Origin: JAFGTX01 sp942492225
GTDB lineage: Bacteria; Bacillota; Clostridia; Peptostreptococcales; Acidaminobacteraceae
Length of the DNA: 64,000 nucleotides
Direction: 5' to 3'
Assembly (NCBI GenBank): GCA_942492225.1
Contig: CALODS010000001.1
Span: 62,001 to 126,000 of the forward strand
Shown piece after piece: positions 33,859 to 41,824 of the stretch. The position numbers and the translations under genes are program-made. Position 1 is the stretch's first letter, and every line of letters starts with the position of its first letter. The notes under the pieces are model-generated. The model was not told the origin of the DNA and searched no databases. It saw only the letters and a program-made list of their open reading frames with translations.

Positions 33859-35015
33859 TATTCCTCTCCTATTAAAACTGTTAATATTGTCGAATTATGA
33901 AATCTACTTTCATTATTTCTTGACATAGGAGCAATTTCACCATAAGTATAAAACCCATTTATCGAACAAGAATCTGGTAAGAAATGCCTTAACAAATCCA
34001 TTTCTTTATAAGTATTGATACCTAATAACTGTTTTCTCGTTGCACATGAAAAAACAAGAGCTGTTGCAGGTGGTTTATCATTATCATAATTGCTAATAGC
34101 ACTTTCAATAGCTGTTTGAGAGGCATTAACGATGTCTGTTGATGTACACTCTGTCAATTGTACAGTCGCGTTTTCTGGAATATCACCAAAAAAAGCAATA
34201 CTCTTTGTTTCTGGGTCACTAGCGGCTGGACTTCTCAAATAAAACTCTTTTTCATTCTCGGGAAATACCGCCAGAGCATATTCTGAAGATATTTTAGAAT
34301 ATGACCCTAGATAATGATTGTAAAATTCCAGTATCGGCTGATTATCTAACTCATAAACAACATTGTTTTCTACTTTTGTAACTTTCTTCTTATTACCTAT
34401 AGGATTCCATCCATTTGCAAGACCAGATGAAAAATATACCGGACCCGCAAATACAAGAATTGGTAGTGAATCCGAAAGAACATCTGTCTTAAAAAATTGG
34501 AACGTTTCTTTCATTTGCCATTGGTCACCAGCTAAGCCACCAAATATGGGGAAATTAGTAGAAAATTCATCTTTGATACTTTCAAGAACTTCAACATTAT
34601 TGACAGTAAGACTTTCTGGTGTTACTATACAAAACTTTGCCTTTTCAGACAGTTTGTCTTTTACATCTGCAATTGCACTAGAAACCGATTTTCTTACACC
34701 CTCTGACAAGGTTCTACCAATACTCGCCTTAATTTCTATACTATCAGTATAAAAAAGTGTCAACGTAATCGAATCTTCTAAAAACCCTTCAGCCGAAGAC
34801 ATTTCTCCATCAGTCGTACATCCTATTAACTCAATATTAGGGTACGCTTTATTTATTTCATCTAATATAATTTCGTATTCAAAATCAACTGCGCAAAATA
34901 AAATCCCTGCTTTAGGAATCTCATCACTCGCCTGCTCATTACAAGATTCAATTATTTCTGTAATAGCATCTAAAGAATCTACATCTTCACTTTGACCAAC
35001 GATAACTTTTAGCAT
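33858..35015 (-). CDS. FIST-domain sensor protein
   Basis: About 385 residues with a FIST N domain (AGILFCAVDFEYEIILDEIN, then GCTTDGEMSSAEG) and a FIST C domain (PENEKEFYLRSP, then CATRKQLLGINTYKEMD and GFYTYGEIAPM). FIST proteins are thought to bind small ligands such as amino acids and to feed signal-transduction partners. Here the partner is the coupled cyclase gene. The ATG at 35015 is chosen although the Shine-Dalgarno is 35 nt away, because a hairpin in between brings it to 10 nt. A longer frame from a TTG at 35087 lacks a ribosome site. Flanked by att scars. Confidence 0.85.
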   Translation of the reverse strand: MLKVIVGQSEDVDSLDAITEIIESCNEQASDEIPKAGILFCAVDFEYEIILDEINKAYPNIELIGCTTDGEMSSAEGFLEDSITLTLFYTDSIEIKASIGRTLSEGVRKSVSSAIADVKDKLSEKAKFCIVTPESLTVNNVEVLESIKDEFSTNFPIFGGLAGDQWQMKETFQFFKTDVLSDSLPILVFAGPVYFSSGLANGWNPIGNKKKVTKVENNVVYELDNQPILEFYNHYLGSYSKISSEYALAVFPENEKEFYLRSPAASDPETKSIAFFGDIPENATVQLTECTSTDIVNASQTAIESAISNYDNDKPPATALVFSCATRKQLLGINTYKEMDLLRHFLPDSCSINGFYTYGEIAPMSRNNESRFHNSTILTVLIGEE

Positions 35016-35055
35016 GTTATTTAGTATACTTCTATTTTTAAGTATACATCCTCCT
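35016..35055 (-). promoter_or_regulatory. Folded-spacer ribosome binding site of the FIST gene
   Basis: On the minus strand AGGAGG (35050-35055) is followed after 2 nt by the perfect stem GTATACTT / AAGTATAC with an 8-nt loop (35024-35047), then 8 nt to the ATG. Folding reduces the spacing to 10 nt. Confidence 0.6.
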
Positions 35056-35210
35056 TTTTTTAAAAATTCTGAATATTTCAACTCCAATTATATCATAAAT
35101 AATTATCCATTTATTATTAATGTGATACAAAGAACACTCCTAATGAAATATATTAATATTTAAAATAACACCAAAACCGCCTCACGTTTCCTAAGACGGT
35201 CGTGGATTTC

Positions 35211-35359
35211 ATTGGTGGAGGCGAGGGGAATCGGTGAAACCACATTTCGACTCGTTTCGTTATATAAGGTTTAGCGTAATTTCAACACTTTAAACCGATT
35301 TCGTTTTAGTTCATATATGGTCCCATCGAAAACTTGTGTGGGAAAAATGTGGGAAGTTA
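35211..35359. repeat. Partial tmRNA-type att scar
   Basis: ATTGGTGGAGGCGAGGGGAA (35211 on, to 35233) equals the tmRNA acceptor end. CCCATCGAAAACTTGTGTGG (35322 on, to 35359) equals the distal flank seen at 32674 and 41717. Their order is reversed relative to those copies, as expected if two element ends meet here. Confidence 0.75.
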
Positions 35360-35521
35360 TTATATACTTATATTTCTACCATCTTTTCTAAAATTACATC
35401 TTCTTAATCAATAGAGCTATTGCTCTAATTTGAACTCGAAAAATTGATACCTCTATATCTCTCTTTCAATTTATGTTTTTTCTTGTTACCTTTATATTAA
35501 ATATACCCTTATAATTAATTA

Positions 35522-35720
35522 TTATTCCTCACCAACTGATTCGAAGTCAGTTTCTTTTGCTTTTGGGGACATGGACTTTCTTGCTTTTGCAATGCTCGTC
35601 ATAGCGTATCACCCAACCTCAACCTACCCAATTATTGACGATTTAAGTCCTGTTTTGATGAGCAAGTCTCCAGATTGTCCCCAAGAAAAAAGAGCCAATC
35701 GGTTTGATCACTTGGATCTT
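35522..35720. repeat. Cassette 3' repeat, copy C
   Basis: About 195 bp matching copy B (29407-29600), and copy A in its right part. It contains the 26-residue peptide frame on the minus strand (35522-35602). The terminator stem is decayed here (GAGCCAATCGG versus TCACTTGGATC). Confidence 0.8.
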
Positions 35721-35770
35721 GGGTTTATGCTTTTATAACAAAGTTAGTTATTTCTCTGAGACTTTTTTAT

Positions 35771-36251
35771 TTATTCTTTTATTATTTCGTAATCTACACC
35801 TTGCATCGAGCGTGGAAGATAGTATATTTTTATTTTTGAACCAATTGGAAAGTCAGCAGTACTTGTTGGATATATATAAGTAAATTTCTTTTTTTCAACA
35901 CCAACAACAACTGATAATCCTGAATCTTCAGAAGTGTTTACAACACCTGTATAATTACTATATTCACCAACAATAAATTGTGGCAAATCCATGTAAAATT
36001 TCATTGAAGGAATCATAATAAATAAGAGATAAACGCCTACTATTAAATACAGCTGGATACCTACTGATTCACCTTTTCTTTTTAGTAAAAAAATACTTAC
36101 CATCGCTACTAAAAATATTAGTAAAAAAAGTGTTTTTAGAAAAAAAGTAATCCCAACATCAATATCTTTAAATAATAAAAATATGTCAAAAAATTACTGC
36201 TATAACAAGAATAGGGCTAAATATTTTATCTATCGAGTTCGAATTATCCAT
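35771..36251 (-). pseudogene. LPRS-type membrane protein with frameshift, cassette copy 3
   Basis: The open part (35771-36103) ends IYYLPRSMQGVDYEIIKE. Upstream an ATG at 36251, with GGGAG before it, starts MDNSNSIDKIFSPILVIAVI in another frame. Removing one T from a T6 run (plus A6 at 36188-36193) joins the two into about 159 residues with three hydrophobic segments, matching the intact paralogue. Broken by a single homopolymer indel or misread. Confidence 0.75.
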
Positions 36252-36254
36252 TTT

Positions 36255-36602
36255 TTAGTCTCCCTTCATAACGTCAATTGGAATTCTCTTAACGATAATA
36301 TCATTTTCATATACTAGAATCCAATGTAACCCAGGTTCTATAAATTCCACTTCATACTCAATTATTGACACTTCAATACCTTTAAGAATGATCTCTTGTT
36401 CAGTTGCATTTATAATATTTTCATTCGGATCAATGAGCACCGTTTTTTCTACAATAATTTCATTAATACCATACCATTGAATTACAAAATCAAATATACT
36501 CTCCTCATCTAAATAAAATGTATTTCCAGCATTAATATAATTTGACTTCTCCGATATTAATTCCTGATATTCATCGCAAATTATTGCAGATAAAATTTCC
36601 AT
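36255..36602 (-). CDS. Small beta-rich cassette protein, copy 3
   Basis: 115 residues, intact paralogue of 30175-30522: LSAIICDEYQELISEKSNYI at the start, VIQWYGINEIIVEKT in the middle and PGLHWILVYENDIIVKRIP at the end. Its ribosome site AGAAGGAGATAG overlaps the end of the repeat-tail gene relic, exactly as in copy 2. Conservation of length and of the two ends suggests it is a real protein family. Confidence 0.7.
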   Translation of the reverse strand: MEILSAIICDEYQELISEKSNYINAGNTFYLDEESIFDFVIQWYGINEIIVEKTVLIDPNENIINATEQEIILKGIEVSIIEYEVEFIEPGLHWILVYENDIIVKRIPIDVMKGD

Positions 36603-36605
36603 TTT

Positions 36606-37310
36606 CTATCTCCTTCTTCTGCTACTGCTACTGCTACTGCTACTGCTACTGCTACTGCTACTGCTACTGCTACTGCTACTGCTACTGCTACTGCTACTGC
36701 TACTGCTACTGCTTTGTTCCAATTTTCTTGTTGCGTATTCTTGAAACTAGATTAGAAACGCTTTTTTTTAATTTCCCTGAAATTTCTTTTACTTTCACAT
36801 TAACTACTTTTGGGGTTTTTTTCGATTTGCTACTGCAACCGTCTTTTTTGTGCTTTTCCTATTTCTATTAGCATTAGAGGTAGCTCCTCTTTTTCTTGAT
36901 TTACTTGCTTCAACTTTATTTAGATTAGTACTATACACCGATGGTTTACCTTCTGCAATTTTATCTAGTATTTTTTTCCCACCGTCTGGTACTGTGTCGT
37001 ATAACATACTTCCACCTATAGTAACAATTGCCGTTCCTACTCCGATAGCAGGATTGCAAGTGCTTCCTATAACCGTTCCACCCATTGATATAGCTGCCAT
37101 TTCTTTTTTGAAACTACTCTCATTTGGATTAGACATTGTTTTAACATCTAGAGTAATACTGACACCCGTTGCTAAACCTCTCAACGCTTTTCCAACATAT
37201 CCATTTTTCCCAATTTCGCCTAATTTTTTAGAATCTTTTGCAGTCTTAGCCATAATATCATCTAAAGAATTCGTTAATTTTGGATCTAGGTCAATACGTT
37301 GTACACAAAA
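36606..37310 (-). pseudogene. Broken repeat-tail protein, cassette copy 3
   Basis: From the IS junction the frame reads LDPKLTNSLDDIMAKTAKDS then GLATGVSITLDVKTMSNPNE and SSFKKEMAAISMGGTVIGST, aligning with residues 155-250 of the 401-residue protein. The N-terminal half is missing, replaced by an IS3 fragment. After KKTVAVANRKKP the frame ends at TAG; adding one A to the A7 run near 36818 restores about 35 more paralogous residues (VSNLVSRIRNKK), and a second shift is needed to enter the Ser-coding microsatellite. The relic ends RRRR-stop, as copy 2 ends RSRRR-stop. Confidence 0.75.
36621..36710. repeat. (GCTACT)15 hexanucleotide microsatellite
   Basis: Fifteen perfect GCTACT units plus GCT. 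On the minus strand (AGTAGC)n codes Ser-Ser in the frame that ends RRRR-stop. Other frames give Val-Ala or stop codons. It takes the place of the RRSSSSS minisatellite of copy 2. Confidence 0.95.
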
Positions 37311-37319
37311 AACAAGAAA

Positions 37320-37620
37320 TTACACTGCTAAAGCTTCAAATTCATTTGATGTCATATAGAAGATACTTCCATGAATTCTACGGTTGTTATACCAGCCTTC
37401 TATATATTTGAAAAGTGATTTCTGAACTTCAGAAAAATCACGATAGACCTTACGGTAAACTTCTTCTTTTTTCAAGATTGAATGAAATGATTCAATAACA
37501 GCATTGTCATATGGATTGCCTTTAGCGCTGTATGATCTAAGACATTTATAATCATCTGTTTTAATGATGTATTCGGTGCTTAAATACTGCGACCCTCTGT
37601 CCGTTTTATACCGAATTCGG
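37320..37620 (-). mobile_element. IS3-family transposase 3' fragment (minus)
   Basis: Encodes the C-terminal catalytic end of an IS3 OrfB: TDRGSQYLS, SAKGNPYDNAVIESFHSILK (with the DDE Glu) and YIEGWYNNRRIHGSI, ending at a stop at 37320. The 5' two thirds of the gene are missing. It replaces the N-terminal part of the repeat-tail relic and is joined head to head with another IS fragment at 37613-37628. Confidence 0.85.
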
Positions 37621-37920
37621 TATAACACCGATCGCGGTAGTGAATTTAAGAATTATCTAATAGATGATTTACTTAAAGGATTTAATATTCAACGCTCCCT
37701 CAGTGCAAAAGGTTGTCCTTATGATAATGCTGTCGCTGAGTCTCAATTTAAAATCATAAAAACAGAATTTGTACGCTCAAGATATTTTGAAACTTTAGAT
37801 CATTTAAAACAAGAATTATCAGCATATGTATACTGGTTTAATAACAAAAGAATACATGGCGCATTAGGATATAAAACGCCAGTTGAATTTAAGCAAGCAC
37901 TCCTTTAAGAAATTGTACGA
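37621..37920 (+). mobile_element. IS3-family transposase 3' fragment (plus)
   Basis: A different IS3-type OrfB C terminus: NTDRGSEFKNYLIDD, SLSAKGCPYDNAVAESQFKI and YWFNNKRIHGALGYKTPVEF, stop at 37908. The 5' part is missing. Its right end interrupts the tyrosine recombinase gene. The join with the minus-strand fragment is the palindrome ATACCGAATTCGGTAT. Confidence 0.85.
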
Positions 37921-38579
37921 AAAAGGGTTGCCTTTCCATCGAAATAAACGCGTCGTTCTTTTGCTCCCTTACCATATACAATACATATTCGTTCTTGAAA
38001 ATCTATATCATCAATATTTAAAGTTACAAGTTCTCCAACTCTCATCCCCGTTGTATATAGCAAGTCTACTATTGCTAAATCTCGAAGAGTTCTGCAACCG
38101 TCTCGGATGATTTCAATATTTTCATCAGTTATCGTTTTCTTTATCGTAGAAGCCATTCTGATTTTATGTATTCTTCGAACAGGATTCTTTAAGATATAAT
38201 CCTCATCTTCTAACCAAGAAAAGAAACTGGATAAATTCCTTCTGATATTATCTAATGTCGAATTCCCACAATTATTAAGGGATTGATGTGTTATCAAATA
38301 TTCTCTTAATGCCTCAGTTGTAATTTTCCTAATTGGCAACTCGATCATTGATAACATTTTTTCTATACTTTTCTGATAATACTGAATTGTTCTCTCGGAG
38401 CATCCTTCTATCCTTTTAGCAGCAATAAACTTTGTCAAATACATAATATTGCTAGTATTTTCTAATTCTTCATGTACTTCTTCTAGTCTATCAATTAGAA
38501 CCCCTTGTAGGTGTTTCATCTGTGTCATACTTAAATACACAGACATATCATTCAAGATATTATAAATTTGATTATTCAT
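37905..38579 (-). pseudogene. Tyrosine recombinase truncated by an IS fragment
   Basis: 224 residues. It has an N-terminal SAM-like core-binding domain (CSERTIQYYQKSIEKMLSMI) and the start of the catalytic domain with the first Arg in LLYTTGMRVGELVTLNIDDI and the Lys beta-hairpin VYGKGAKERRVYF. The rest, with HxxR and the Tyr nucleophile, is missing: the last residues are IS sequence. AAGGAGTG precedes the ATG. The intact gene probably encoded an XerD-like integrase for an element of this island. Confidence 0.9.
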
Positions 38580-38674
38580 AATTTCACACTCCTTTTTTTA
38601 GAGTGTACCCATCATCATTAATTAGTCAAAAGAATAATAATTCAATCTACATATTGTTATTATAATCTGCACAT

Positions 38675-39043
38675 TTAACTAAAGTTATTAAGACCTATCT
38701 TATTCCCTTCAGAATCTATGAGCACTCCATAATATCCGCTGTCATCTGCGTGGGGTGATTTTTCTACTAGTACTATTCCTCCAATATCTTCAACAACTGC
38801 TAGCAGTTCTTCTATATCACTCTCCATATTAAAGTATATTGTAACACCATTAGATGAAGGTTCATATCCTTCTCCCTCAACAATAGTACCGAATGACAAA
38901 TGTCCTTCTGATGGGAATACCCCCATCTTCATACCTGGAAAATCCATCCTTTCAATCTTTATGCCTAGTAAAGTCTCATAAAAACTAACAGCTCGTTCAA
39001 TATTTTTTGCTGGTATTTCGAAAATTGCAATCATACTTTTCAT
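38675..39043 (-). CDS. VOC-family (glyoxalase/dioxygenase fold) protein
   Basis: 122 residues with the paired beta-alpha-beta-beta-beta modules of the VOC superfamily: FEIPAKNIERAVSFYETLLGIK at the start and YYGVLIDSEGNKIGLN at the end. GGAGG lies before the ATG. It precedes no operon partner; the AraC-family gene lies 80 nt upstream on the same strand. Members include glyoxalases, resistance proteins and isomerases; function cannot be narrowed. Confidence 0.85.
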   Translation of the reverse strand: MKSMIAIFEIPAKNIERAVSFYETLLGIKIERMDFPGMKMGVFPSEGHLSFGTIVEGEGYEPSSNGVTIYFNMESDIEELLAVVEDIGGIVLVEKSPHADDSGYYGVLIDSEGNKIGLNNFS

Positions 39044-39123
39044 ATAATCTTCCTCCCTTTTTTATTGTACTATCATTTTAAGCTGCGTCTTAATATAAAA
39101 ATTGTAAAAAAACGACAAGATCA

Positions 39124-39939
39124 TCATTTGTAGAATTTACTAGATAAAATCATTTCTTTTGAATCCAAAAATTCTTTAGGTGTGATTCCTGTAAATTCCT
39201 TAAAATCCTTAATAAAATGAGATTGATCATAGTAATCACTTGAATATGCAATTTTAGTCAAACTATGTGGCTCTTCATCAAGTAATAAAGATAATGCCGC
39301 TTGAAGTCGTATAACTTTCACTAACTTTTTAGGACTCAAACCAATGTTTCTTTTAAACTGACGCTCTAAGTTTTTTCTCTTACTCTTTTCATCTCCCAAT
39401 ATATTAACAATCTTCACATTGCCTTCTCTTTGATAGATAATATCTACAGTTGTTCTTATAATCTGATCAACAACTTTGCTCTCTTTTAATCTATCAAACA
39501 AAAAAGCTTCAATAATTTCAATACGTTCTTGAGTAGAATCTGCATGTATAATATTGCTTTCTAGCTCTTTAACTATCTTATTATCAAACAGTTGATCCAA
39601 AGCTGTTTCTTTATTTACTAGGTCATCCATCGATTTATTGATAAGATTTGAAAATCCTAGGGGAAAGAAACTAACTGCAAAGGTATTGACATTTCCAACA
39701 GGTTCTATATAAAACGAATCCAAAAACTGACCAATTACCATAGCTCTAGGCTGTAAGATATAATCATCATCGGATGTATATCTTTTTATATCATCACCTA
39801 ATACAAAGGCCATTTCAATACAACCATCAGGTATGATTCTTTGTTTACAATAATTCTCCTGTTTAGGAACTTTCAAACTCCAGTATAAGTTTATTAAAGA
39901 CTCAAGTTCAGGATGGGGTCTATAAGTCAAGTATTCCAT
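39124..39939 (-). CDS. AraC-family transcriptional regulator
   Basis: 271 residues. The N-terminal half resembles the DUF6597-type sensor domain (YRPHPELESLINLYWSLKVP and QRIIPDGCIEMAFVLGD). The C-terminal double HTH includes LSPKKLVKVIRLQAALSLLL and AYSSDYYDQSHFIKDFKEFT with the AraC signature. AAGGAGG precedes the ATG. It is likely cotranscribed with, or controls, the VOC gene just downstream. Confidence 0.88.
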   Translation of the reverse strand: MEYLTYRPHPELESLINLYWSLKVPKQENYCKQRIIPDGCIEMAFVLGDDIKRYTSDDDYILQPRAMVIGQFLDSFYIEPVGNVNTFAVSFFPLGFSNLINKSMDDLVNKETALDQLFDNKIVKELESNIIHADSTQERIEIIEAFLFDRLKESKVVDQIIRTTVDIIYQREGNVKIVNILGDEKSKRKNLERQFKRNIGLSPKKLVKVIRLQAALSLLLDEEPHSLTKIAYSSDYYDQSHFIKDFKEFTGITPKEFLDSKEMILSSKFYK

Positions 39940-40253
39940 GAAACCTCCTTGCCTATTTAGATCTATTCACATTCTTACATTAGTAATATAAAAAACGAAG
40001 TAATTTATGATCTGGTTCATTCTATTTGATTCTAAACTAATTGTATCACAAGCAAATATTAAATAAACTCCTAACCTATAAATCAGAATCATCAAATAAG
40101 TTTTATCCTGAACTTTAGATTAACAAATAATACTTGAACAAAAATGCTAATAGCCGTGGGGGTGTACAACATACATTTCTTAAAATATTGTTAAAGTTGA
40201 AAATGTTAACTCACCTACAAATTTTGCAATTACTCATATAAAAATATAATCCT

Positions 40254-40285
40254 AAAAAGCAGAGCCTTCTCAAGCTCTGCTTTTT
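40254..40285. terminator. Orphan bidirectional terminator
   Basis: Stem AAAAAGCAGAGC / GCTCTGCTTTTT, flanked by A and T runs. No gene ends here on either strand, so an unrecognised short transcript or a relic is possible. Confidence 0.65.
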
Positions 40286-40402
40286 GTATAACAGTAAATC
40301 AATGAATCACAATATACAGTATTGTCCGTTATGTTAAAATTGAAATATTTGACATTTTTCACCAAACGTGATATTGTAAAGAATGTTAAATATTGTAAGT
40401 GT

Positions 40403-40456
40403 TTGACGTGTCAATATATCACTATACAATTGATTAAATTTAATTGTATAGTGATA
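40403..40456 (+). promoter_or_regulatory. Promoter overlapped by a 15-bp inverted repeat
   Basis: -35 TTGACG (40403-40408) and -10 TACAAT (40425-40430) lie 16 nt apart. The -10 is inside the left arm of TATCACTATACAATT-N10-inverse (40417-40456), so the repeat is a candidate operator or a 5' mRNA hairpin. Confidence 0.6.
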
Positions 40457-40484
40457 ATCTTAATTTTAGAAAGGGGATAAATAT

Positions 40485-41363
40485 ATGAAAAATTTTAAAT
40501 CACTATCTAGATTCCTAAGTAGCGTTCTAATGTTAGTTGCTATTTTAGGAATCTCTTTATCAAATGTATCAATGGCTAGTTCAGATAGCCCTTGGGACTA
40601 CTCTTCCACTCCCGAAAGAGCGATCTACTATAGACAGCATTCAGTTATGACAGGCAATGATGTTAAATGGGTTCAACAAGCATTAAATATTACTAACAAT
40701 ATAAATTTAACTCTTGATGGCTCATTTGGACCAGCATGTAAAACTGCCGTGACAAACTTCCAAAGAAACTATGGTTTATATCAAGATGGATCTTTCGGTC
40801 CTGGAACACGAAGTAAAATGGTTTCAGTTTTAAACTCGAAGGGATATTCTGATAACTCGTCTGGTGGTACTGCTGAGTATAAACTTGTGTGGCCTACTGA
40901 ACGTACGACTATCACAGGTATGTATGGAGAAAAGGCATCTAGACGTGGTTCAGGTTATAATCAAAGATTCCATTCTGGTATCGATATTGGCTCAGTTGTC
41001 GGAGATGATGTTTATTCAATTGCTGATGGTATAGTCATTGATATAGATTCTACTCAACATAGAGGAAAATATGTTATTGTTTACCACGAGAATCTTGGTA
41101 TCAGTTCACTTTATGAACATCTTGACACGACTAAAGTTTATCTAGGCAAGAAAGTTTGGGCAGGAAACATTATTGCTACAAGCGGAGATAGTGGTACGAA
41201 AGCTGATGGTAGTTCATATCCTCCACATTTACATTTTGGTATTACAAAAGGGAAAATGACTAATCTGAGTTATGATTTATGGTATGTCCGTACACCGAAT
41301 CAAAATAACACTATAGAACCTGATCCGAGATATAATAATAAGATTACATACACATATAAATAA
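40485..41363 (+). CDS. Secreted M23 peptidase with peptidoglycan-binding domain
   Basis: 292 residues. A signal peptide occupies residues 1-31 (ending SNVSMAS). Residues 60-115 form a PG_binding_1 domain (DVKWVQQALN, LDGSFGPACKTAVTNFQ, DGSFGPGTR). Residues 145-270 are a LytM/M23 metallopeptidase domain with zinc ligands in RFHSGIDIG (H-x-x-x-D) and PPHLHFGI (H-x-H). It probably cleaves peptide cross-bridges of the wall. AAAGGGGAT precedes the ATG. Monocistronic, located inside the island near the tmRNA. Confidence 0.93.
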   Translation: MKNFKSLSRFLSSVLMLVAILGISLSNVSMASSDSPWDYSSTPERAIYYRQHSVMTGNDVKWVQQALNITNNINLTLDGSFGPACKTAVTNFQRNYGLYQDGSFGPGTRSKMVSVLNSKGYSDNSSGGTAEYKLVWPTERTTITGMYGEKASRRGSGYNQRFHSGIDIGSVVGDDVYSIADGIVIDIDSTQHRGKYVIVYHENLGISSLYEHLDTTKVYLGKKVWAGNIIATSGDSGTKADGSSYPPHLHFGITKGKMTNLSYDLWYVRTPNQNNTIEPDPRYNNKITYTYK

Positions 41364-41381
41364 TTTGTTATATAGATTCAT

Positions 41382-41418
41382 TAAAACATCCCAGACGGCT
41401 ATCGACTGGGATGTTTTA
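41382..41418 (+). terminator. Terminator of the M23 peptidase gene
   Basis: Stem TAAAACATCCCAG / CTGGGATGTTTTA, 19 nt after the stop codon. Confidence 0.85.
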
Positions 41419-41421
41419 AAA

Positions 41422-41571
41422 TTATAAAGTCATTTGCTCAGTTTCACTGCTGTCCTTAAGAACACGTGAAACAACGATTCTTCTACTATCATGCCATTTA
41501 TCTAATTTGGTAAACAGTTCAGATGGAACTTTTGATACTAGAGTCGCATATGCTTTTGTCTTAATGACCTC
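41422..41571 (-). pseudogene. Short C-terminal gene relic
   Basis: An open minus-strand stretch reads TKAYATLVSKVPSELFTKLD then KWHDSRRIVVSRVLKD to a stop at 41422. There is no start codon at a proper distance from the AAGGAGG at its beginning, and an in-frame stop lies just upstream. It looks like the end of a lost gene; family not recognised. Confidence 0.35.
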
Positions 41572-41716
41572 CTTAGGCTTTAATTTACATTAAATATTTA
41601 CTCACAAAGAAATTTAGTCAGCCAATTATTAACGCCCCTACAAATCAGAATTTATCTTGTAGATAACATTAGCTGTTAATGATTTACCTCAATTACATAT
41701 AAATGATTGATTTATA

Positions 41717-41824
41717 CCCCACCGAAAACTTGTGTGGGAAAAATGTGGGAAGTTACACAAAAAATAAAACGAACCCTAGTAATAACAAGGGTTCGTTCTT
41801 AATTGGTGGAGGCGAGGGGAATCG
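41717..41824. repeat. tmRNA-proximal copy of the att duplication
   Basis: 108 bp also present at 32674-32781. It spans the distal flank (CCCACCGAAAACTTGTGTGG), the tmRNA terminator and the last nucleotides of the tmRNA. This is the junction of the island with the chromosome. Confidence 0.9.
41768..41797 (-). terminator. tmRNA terminator
   Basis: Stem AACGAACCCT / AGGGTTCGTT followed on the minus strand by TTATTTTTTG, 7 nt after the tmRNA 3' end. Confidence 0.85.

Larger units (their letters stand above)
39940..40484. other. Intergenic region with terminator and promoters
   Basis: No gene seen. It holds the hairpin AAAGCAGAGC / GCTCTGCTTT (40254-40285) with A and T runs on both sides, which ends no gene that I can identify. 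A promoter and a large inverted repeat for the peptidase gene follow. Confidence 0.5.

Noticed and set aside
30543..36710. Tandem repeats considered as a CRISPR array
   Set aside because: Units are 6 or 21 bp without unique spacers and lie within coding frames; no cas genes in the window.
36542..36871. Plus-strand open frame with a long Cys-Tyr repeat
   Set aside because: It is the reverse translation of the GCTACT microsatellite running over the small cassette gene; a shadow frame.
27670..41804. The island as a prophage
   Set aside because: No capsid, terminase, portal, tail or lysis module is recognisable; the only phage-like parts are a truncated integrase and att repeats.
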